Part shown: piece by piece, positions 57,497-64,000 of the stretch
Layout: every line of letters begins with the position of its first letter
Numbering within the stretch: position 1 is the stretch's first letter
Source of the DNA: Diabrotica undecimpunctata
Lineage: Eukaryota > Arthropoda > Insecta > Coleoptera > Chrysomelidae
Assembly (NCBI RefSeq): GCF_040954645.1
Contig: NC_092809.1
Span: forward strand, 83,078,389 to 83,142,388
Direction of reading: 5' to 3'
Length of the DNA: 64,000 nucleotides
Position numbers and translations under genes: made by a program
Notes under the pieces: model-generated
Told to the model about the DNA's origin: nothing
The model's input: only the letters and a program-made list of their open reading frames with translations
Databases searched by the model: none

Positions 57497-57512
57497 CTAA
57501 GATATTTATATT

Positions 57513-59879
57513 TCACTATATGCTCTATCATTTGGTTTTCATTTCAAATTAGCACCTATGACGAAATTTATAATATCTAAGATCTAATGCTTTCATATGA
57601 AACTGGAATAAAACACTTATATATTAACATATTTATTCGTTTTGAGTACACTTTTTTTAGAACCTATTATATAAAAGAATAAATATTTGTCTGTTCAGTG
57701 TTTTCCAAGTCTGTAAAACATAAACAGGCTTAAATATTAGATTATACATTTATTAAGAATGTTCAATTTCTAAATTGAAGATTTTATATTTAAAAATATG
57801 AATAGGTTTTTACATTTTATTTGACGTTTTAATCTTTTAATCGGAGTTCATTTTTCGAAAAACTATAAAATTGTGAGAACAAATTGCTATATAAAAGTAC
57901 AAGGCACTATTCTCATGCTGTGAGCTTTGTTGCTCTGTTACTTTTATAACGCTTAAACTATTTTTAATTTATTGTCAATGTTTTTGAGGCGGGTTTCCTT
58001 AAATGACCATTTTTAAGGTTAGTACGTTTGATTAAATGAAATTGACATTAATTTGATAGTTTCCATTTTGTTAGTACTGATGGTATATGATGGTTTGTTG
58101 GTTCTATATATCAATTTGAACGTGGAAGTAAGAGCACTCTCTTGTTAGTAATTTCAGTGTAAATTGTGACGAAACCAGAAATAACCCATACTATTCTCCC
58201 CGTGTGATCTTAGTATTTCCGTTGATTGAATAGTATAGGGTATCCAATATTTTAATCAACGGTATGTCAGAGTTTTATTAATTTTTATGTATATTTGCAA
58301 AATAAGGAAGAAAGTTCACTACAGGCAGTTAAACAGCTGATCTGTCAATTTAGAAGTAAGAACATGTACCAACTTGCTGAAAAGCATACCATACACAAAA
58401 GGGGTAATAAAATGTACTGCACAAACTATAGCGATATAAGCTATATATAAGCTATATATCTATTAATTATTAGGATATACAGTATTTTTTCTGATACACC
58501 TGGAACGATTGAGTGAATAGGTGAACTATCAAATAGGAGACTATTAGTGTGGAATTAGAAAAACTAATAAATCGTTGATCAATTATTCACTATTAGGCAG
58601 TTAATGAGAAATGTTGGGAATACAAAAAAAAAACATTAAACTAGTAATTTATAGATTTTAAACAAGCACTGATATAACCATAAGAATAAAACTATGAAAT
58701 ACCATGGCAAAACTAGGCTTACCTAATAAACTGAATAATTTAACAAGGAGTAATATACAACTAAAGACTTCAAGGAAAACTGTCGACCTATTTTCAAATG
58801 TACTACAAAGTTATTTAAAAAATGTGACCGAATTAGCGTAACACCTGTTTTGAAAACTAAATATTATGAGACGAATTGAAGATATTATATTACACAAACT
58901 AAACCGCTTGCCTACAAAAAATATCATGAAAATACGATACGGTGAGAAAGACTAATGACTTTACAGCTAATTGCCACATAAGTATCAATGTAACTATAGC
59001 TCACAAAATGGGTTCAATTACATTGCAATTTTTAAATTTTTCGTGATAAAATGAAGTGATTGATTTTTGTTTTGAAAAGGTAAGTTGTTTTTTTATTTTT
59101 GTATTCCTATCATCTGATATTGTAATATCAACAACATTTTTCATAATATATTCTAAAATAACGAAAATACTAATAATGAACAAAAGTTTTATTAATTTCT
59201 TGTTAATATAATTATGTAGAAATTTAGATTTTTATCTTGTTCTTACTATAGTGCTAAAGCACAAATGTAGTCATAGTCTACCGTATTTTTTTCATAGTGG
59301 TCATAGTTTTTAATTGTAATATAGCTTATGTGTTTATAATAACTAGCGCATAGAAAATAATAAAATTTTGTACCCTGTGCTTTATGTTTATTATCCTTTA
59401 TTGTATTGGAACATCTAGAAGTATAGCAATACATTTTAATTGTTGAACAAAAGAGAAAATAAAAACACTTTTTGTGGTGTGCCACTTAACCATACACAAA
59501 ATCGTACACAAATAGTCAAATGGTAGTAAAAGTCGATATAGGCCGCCAGACGGCAGAGGCATCGCCGCGCTCGATGTCTATACTATGAAATGTTTTTCAT
59601 AGAGTTTTCGGATCAGATTTTTCAAAACATCAAATTACATCTTCTTTTTGCCTTTCTTTATTTAGGCTAACCGCTACTGTTTTTTTCTTCAGCGTTTCTT
59701 CTTAATCTACATTAATGTTATATTACAATTCTTTCTGGAACGAGCTATAATTTTTCTCAAATAACCATTTTGTGTTTTAGCATGCTTTGTCAGATGCTCT
59801 TTAAAGTCCCTTTTAATATTAGTATCGTTTGAGAAATTTTTCCCAGATACTTATATTTCCTTTTGATTTTCAATCTTCT
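57513..59879. other. Mostly unassigned sequence
   Basis: Up to about 57897 it aligns with 22070-22520. After that I see no gene. Only a short GCTATATATA-type repeat near 58440 and a GC-richer patch at 59530-59580 (GGCCGCCAGACGGCAGAGGC) stand out. Confidence 0.5.
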
Positions 59880-60075
59880 TTTAATGTTAGTTTAAATGGT
59901 CTAGTAGTGTGTTCGTACAGTTCAGTTATAAGCAAAATTAGGTGTTGTTGTACACCTAATTCTTTTAGTATCAGTCATAAGTGTATTCATTTGACTCTGT
60001 GGAACGCTTTACGATAGTCTATAAAACAAATCCATAGTGGGTATTGAATTCCCTAGACTTTATACTTTTCTTGGA
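59880..60075 (-). pseudogene. Short LINE reverse transcriptase relic
   Basis: The - strand carries FIDYRKAFHRVK (motif A) and LKELGVQQHLILLITELYEH, with one stop between. Nothing more of the element is recognisable. Confidence 0.6.
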
Positions 60076-60331
60076 CTTTTATTATAATAGTTTTAAAATT
60101 AAATGTTTACTGAAAATCTCTACGCGACTTTAATGCATTAAATATTTTAATTAAAAATCGAAATATCTATTGAAATTAGACAGTAAAAAAGTATGTTATT
60201 CAAGATTGATTTATAAATTATTGTAGTTTAAATTCAACTACGCTATGAAACAAATATTGCATGTTATAAACTGCAGTAATCCAAAAATTATAAAGATCTC
60301 CCTGTTATTTGAGTTTTCTTTAATTAGTAGG

Positions 60332-60936
60332 GTAACAAACATTATAATCCCACCGAAGGGGCCTCTAATTTCATAAACTCTTACACGATTACTCTATCCG
60401 ATCTACGTACATTTATGAACTAAATGTTTTAGTGACAATGCCTTTTAATAAAAAATACTAATTAATAAAAATGGAAACTTAACTTTTCGAAGTTTATAAT
60501 AGACACTTTCTTATGTTTAAAAATATATAAAATAAGTAATATAAATTACCGCCCTGTTTATTAAAACTAAAAAGTAAAATAAAGTTATGTGTCGGTTAAC
60601 AATTTATATTTAACTACATTAGCGAAATAATCCTGAAATTCCTTCGTGAATAAATTGATGGATATTTAAATAAATTTCAAGTGTTAAAATGTACCTGCTG
60701 TAAAATTTAAAAATCTACTACTAATACAATTATTGGCAACATCTCAGGAGTTTAGAAATGTATGCAACATGGTAAATACGGATCCCAAAAATGGTTTATC
60801 CTATTGTGGAGTCCACTTAATGCTACATGTTGGTCGGAGTCTACATAAAGCGCTACTTAGATAATAATATACACGGTGTATATTCTACTGGAGTTAGTAT
60901 AATACCGTTTTAGAACGGAGCTTACATTAACCGCTA

Positions 60937-61016
<80 letters not shown>

Positions 61017-61627
61017 TAGCGGTTAATGTAAGCTCCGTTCTAAAACGGTATTATACTAACTTCAGTAGAATATACACCGTGTATTTTATTATCTGAGTAG
61101 CGCTTTATGTAGACTCCGACCAACACGTAGGATTAAGTGGACTCGACAAAAGGATAAACCATTTTTGGGATCCGTATTTACGATATTGCATAAACTTCTA
61201 AACTCCTGCGATGTTGCCAATAATTGTATTAGTAGTAGATTTTCAAATTTTACAGCAGGTACATTCTGGAACTTGAAATTTATTTCAATATCCATCAATT
61301 TAATCATCGAGGAATTTGGGGACTATTTGGCTAATTTATGTAGTTAAATATAAATTGTTAACCGACATATACCTTTATTTTACTTTTTAGTTTTATTAAG
61401 CAAGGCGGTAATTTATATTACTTGCTTTATATATTTTCAAACATAAGAAAGTGTGTATTATAAACTTGGAAAAGCGAAAATTTCCGTTTTTATTAATTAG
61501 TATTTTTTATTAAAATGCATTGGCATTAAAACAATTAGTACATAAATGTACGTATATCAAATAGAGTAATCGTGTAACAGTTTCTGAAATTAGAAGCCCC
61601 TTCGGTAAGATTATAAAGTTTGTTACC
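60332..61627. repeat. 1.3-kb palindrome with a (TA)n loop
   Basis: Arms of about 610 bp run outward from the TA array 60941-61012 and end at GGTAACAAAC (60332) and GTTTGTTACC (61618-61627). The innermost 50 bp are almost perfect; outer parts are diverged. Homologous to the type-A arms at 32040-32795 and 47660-48414. Confidence 0.85.
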
Positions 61628-61984
61628 ACAAAAAATCTACTAGCATGCACAGAGATGAGAGAGACCTACACAGAAGAAGATCTATTTTTAGCGAATGACA
61701 GGGACATCTATGTAGCCAACCATTGGAAATACAAAATTTAAAGCTATTGGTGTTCCGGACACGGAAAGTAAAGTAAGTATAAAAAGAGGTAAAAGTAAAA
61801 TGAAAAAAAAATAAAACACTTATATAATATGTAGACCTGAAAGTGCGCCGGAGGGTTTGAAATAAGAATTTACCTAAGGAATGAAATAAGAATTTACCTA
61901 ATATAAAACAGATCTGAAAGAGAACAAAAAACAGATCAAAGAATTAATACAGATTAAGTACATCCTTAAGTAACATATCTCAAA
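61628..61984. other. Unassigned spacer with a short tandem repeat
   Basis: A 24-bp unit (GAAATAAGAATTTACCTAA plus flank) occurs twice near 61859-61905. No gene was seen. Confidence 0.5.
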
Positions 61985-64000
61985 TCCGCCTGCAGTTTTG
62001 TTGGGTAGATCGAGTAGCTCGACAGAACTGTTGCCGGTCCCAAGCCCAAATAAAGGAGGAGGGGATCTACAGCCCGTTTAGCACTTTACTGATAGACTTT
62101 AAAACCATACAGCTCATAGAAACAGAATTATGCCTCGGGACAGGAATGATTTCATTACGACGACTAACGGGAGAAAGAGGACAACGAATTTGTGGTAAAC
62201 GAGAAATACACTTCGCATCGGTGCTTTGAACGTAACGTCTCTACAAGAGAGCAGAAAATTACAAAAGGGCTTGTAGAAAAAAAAAATACAGACATGTGTG
62301 CGCTAAAAGATACAAAGAAAAATGGAAAAGGGTCAAATTATTATAGATGACCATCTTATGATTTACAGTGGTGTTGCCAAAGAAACCAGAGCCAAAGAAG
62401 GAGTCGCTCTGTTAGTACACAAAAATTTTTTACACCAAGTATAAAAATAATAAGTGTAAAAATTAAACTGGATGTCAAACCTCTGAATGTGATAGCAATT
62501 CATGCACCAGAGAACAACAAAGATACCACCACAAGGGAAAACTTCTACGAACACCTTCAGACTGTAATAAACGAGACCCCAAATGATAAATATAAAATCA
62601 TTATGGGTGATTTTAACGCCCGTGTTGACAATGATTTAGTTCCAGGGATAAAACAGCGATATAACGAAAATATCAGAAATAAAAACGGAAACCTTCTAAC
62701 GGACCTCTGCAGCAAAAACCAGATACGTAATAATAATACATTTTTCCCTTACAAAGAACAATACAAATACATTTTTGAAAACAGTAGAGGACAAAGATCT
62801 ATTATAGACTATATTCTGTTGAATAGAGAGCACTAACATCAGCAGAAATAGAAAGCGATCACAAATTGGTATTGTGCCGAATGACAACACATATATGTGA
62901 TAACAAAACACCGAAATACACCACAAAGATAAAAGTCGAAAGCTTACAGGATGACTCCACAAGATACCTATTCCATAAAAGAAGAACCGAAAAAAACAGA
63001 AAAACATATATCACAGAAAGTGATGGAGTCGAAGAAAGCTGGGCAAAAGTTAAGTCTAACATCTTAGCCTCGGCCAAGAAAGTTCTTGGTAAAAGAAATA
63101 TAAATAAAGTGAAGGAAAAATGTAAAGAAAACAAAAAAGCTTACCTGAAATACATGTCAACCAAAACACAAGAGGCATAACATAATTACAAGACAATTAG
63201 AAACGAAACACATGCACTTATAAGAAAAATAAAAAATGGTCACTGGGAACGTTTTTCGAAAGAAATGGAACATAATTTTTCTCTTCTGCAAAAGGAAATA
63301 TAGCGCTTCATCAGACGTCAATGAACGGAGGTAAAGTAACTAATAGAACTAAAATACATGGAAAATGATACGTGGATTGACTACCTAAAAAAGCTATATC
63401 AGAAATTACAACATATAAAGAACTTAATATAAATGTACAGGAAGTTCGGAAAATACTTGAAAACCTGAGGAACAGAAAAGCAGCAGGTAAAGACGGGATA
63501 CCAAACGAATACTGAAATATTGTGGAGCAGCAATGACAAATGAATAAAAAATTAACAACATTAATTAATAAAATTATAAAACACAATAAAATGCCGGAAG
63601 AATGGAGAAGGAGCGAACTAACTCTACTATTTAAAAAAGGAGATAAAAACAGACAAAAAACTACAGAGGTATAAACTTGTTAAATACTACGCTAAAACTT
63701 ACAACTAAAATTTTACAAGTGCTAATTAATCACAATATAAGTTTAGCAGATGAACAACCGGATTTTTTTAGTGGTAGATCGTGTACAGATGCAAAATTCG
63801 TGATAAAGCAAATTACTGAGAAATCACTGAAGTATAATAGACCAGCATTCCTGTGTCTGATTGACCTAAAGAAAGCGTTTTACAGAGTAAGACTGAAAGA
63901 TGTAATCCATCTTCTGTATAATAGAGAAGCTCCCCTAAATATTATAAAAACTATCGAAAACATCGACCAAAACAACAAAATTGAAGTTAGAATAGAGGGA
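61985..64000 (+). mobile_element. LINE (non-LTR retrotransposon), 5' part, cut by the window edge
   Basis: The 5' leader is GC-richer (CCGGTCCCAAGCCCAAATAA near 62035). The degenerate ORF then shows APE-endonuclease motifs: NVTSL, NVIAIHAPENN, IMGDFNARV (62602-62630), SIIDYILLNREH and ESDHKLVLCRM (about 62853). RT begins near 63470 (RKAAGKDGIPNEY) and reaches motif A (IDLKKAFYRVRLKD, with Asp changed to Tyr) before the edge. Stops and frameshifts are frequent, for example at 62440 and 63178. Same family as the fragment at 54392-55445. Confidence 0.85.
62489..62836 (+). pseudogene. LINE AP-endonuclease domain fragment
   Basis: The longest open stretch of the LINE. It contains GDFNA (catalytic Asp/Asn) and DYILL motifs of the EEP nuclease fold. 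The preceding part is in another frame. Confidence 0.75.

Noticed and set aside
57897..59879. Possible host gene in the longest repeat-poor stretch
   Set aside because: No ORF above about 80 codons with recognisable features and no splice-linked exon pattern could be supported.

Overview
The window looks like a transposon-dense stretch of an arthropod (most likely insect) nuclear genome: AT-rich, full of non-LTR retrotransposon debris, MITEs, (TA)n arrays and a piggyBac relic, with no gene that I can assign to a cellular single-copy locus. The species cannot be fixed from the sequence; a large, repeat-rich genome such as a beetle's would fit (inference).

Region 1, about 1-17286: most of a Polinton/Maverick (adintovirus-type) element. 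Left to right it carries a small OB-fold-like protein, a 1261-aa protein-primed DNA polymerase B and a small protein with an N-terminal elongin-BC/cullin box (+ strand). Next come a matrix metalloproteinase, an unknown protein, an rve integrase with chromodomain, a coiled-coil protein, a DUF8207-type protein and the packaging ATPase (- strand). The + strand then holds a phospholipase-A2 minor capsid protein, an adenain-like protease, a small Cys-containing protein, the penton (single jelly-roll) protein, a tiny conserved-looking ORF, the double jelly-roll major capsid protein and an uncharacterised nuclease-like protein. Two small - strand ORFs close the element, one a type I membrane protein. 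The replication, integration and morphogenesis modules are all present, but the integrase and the coiled-coil gene each have an in-frame TAA, so this copy is partly decayed. The left terminal repeat lies outside the window; the right end is near 17286.

The most interesting signals are in this element. (i) A canonical -1 frameshift heptamer A AAA AAC lies in the correct phase 9 nt before the stop of the PLA2 capsid ORF. Eight bases after it a 12-bp long-range stem begins, and the protease frame behind it has no usable upstream ATG. (ii) A BC-box plus Cul2-type box lies in a viral accessory protein. (iii) A full-length, intronless, signal-peptide-bearing MMP has been captured. (iv) Splice-like signals bracket polB, and a 69-bp divergent promoter has a TATA box on each strand.

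Region 2, about 17287-58000: a nested host repeat complex. A unit of about 15.6 kb (19354-35036) is repeated in direct tandem, almost identically, at 35037-50640. The outer flanks are inverted relative to each other (17287-19816 against 48535-50697 plus 53736-54126), so the complex has a large palindromic layout. Each unit contains (TA)n arrays, a small palindromic MITE, a relic of a DDE-type transposase, several LINE 3' relics, an RTE-like LINE with a 9-bp target duplication and a 183-bp hairpin MITE. The right arm of the complex is split by an intact-looking 3032-bp DNA transposon (50698-53729) with perfect 32-bp inverted ends, a CATATG duplication and a two-exon transposase gene of 646 aa. 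Further right are a LINE fragment (54392-55445) and a piggyBac relic (55665-57496). Empty sites for both DNA transposons are present elsewhere in the window.

Region 3, 57500-64000: sparse sequence with an RT relic, a 1.3-kb palindrome around a (TA)n loop (60332-61627), and the 5' half of a LINE that runs off the right edge.
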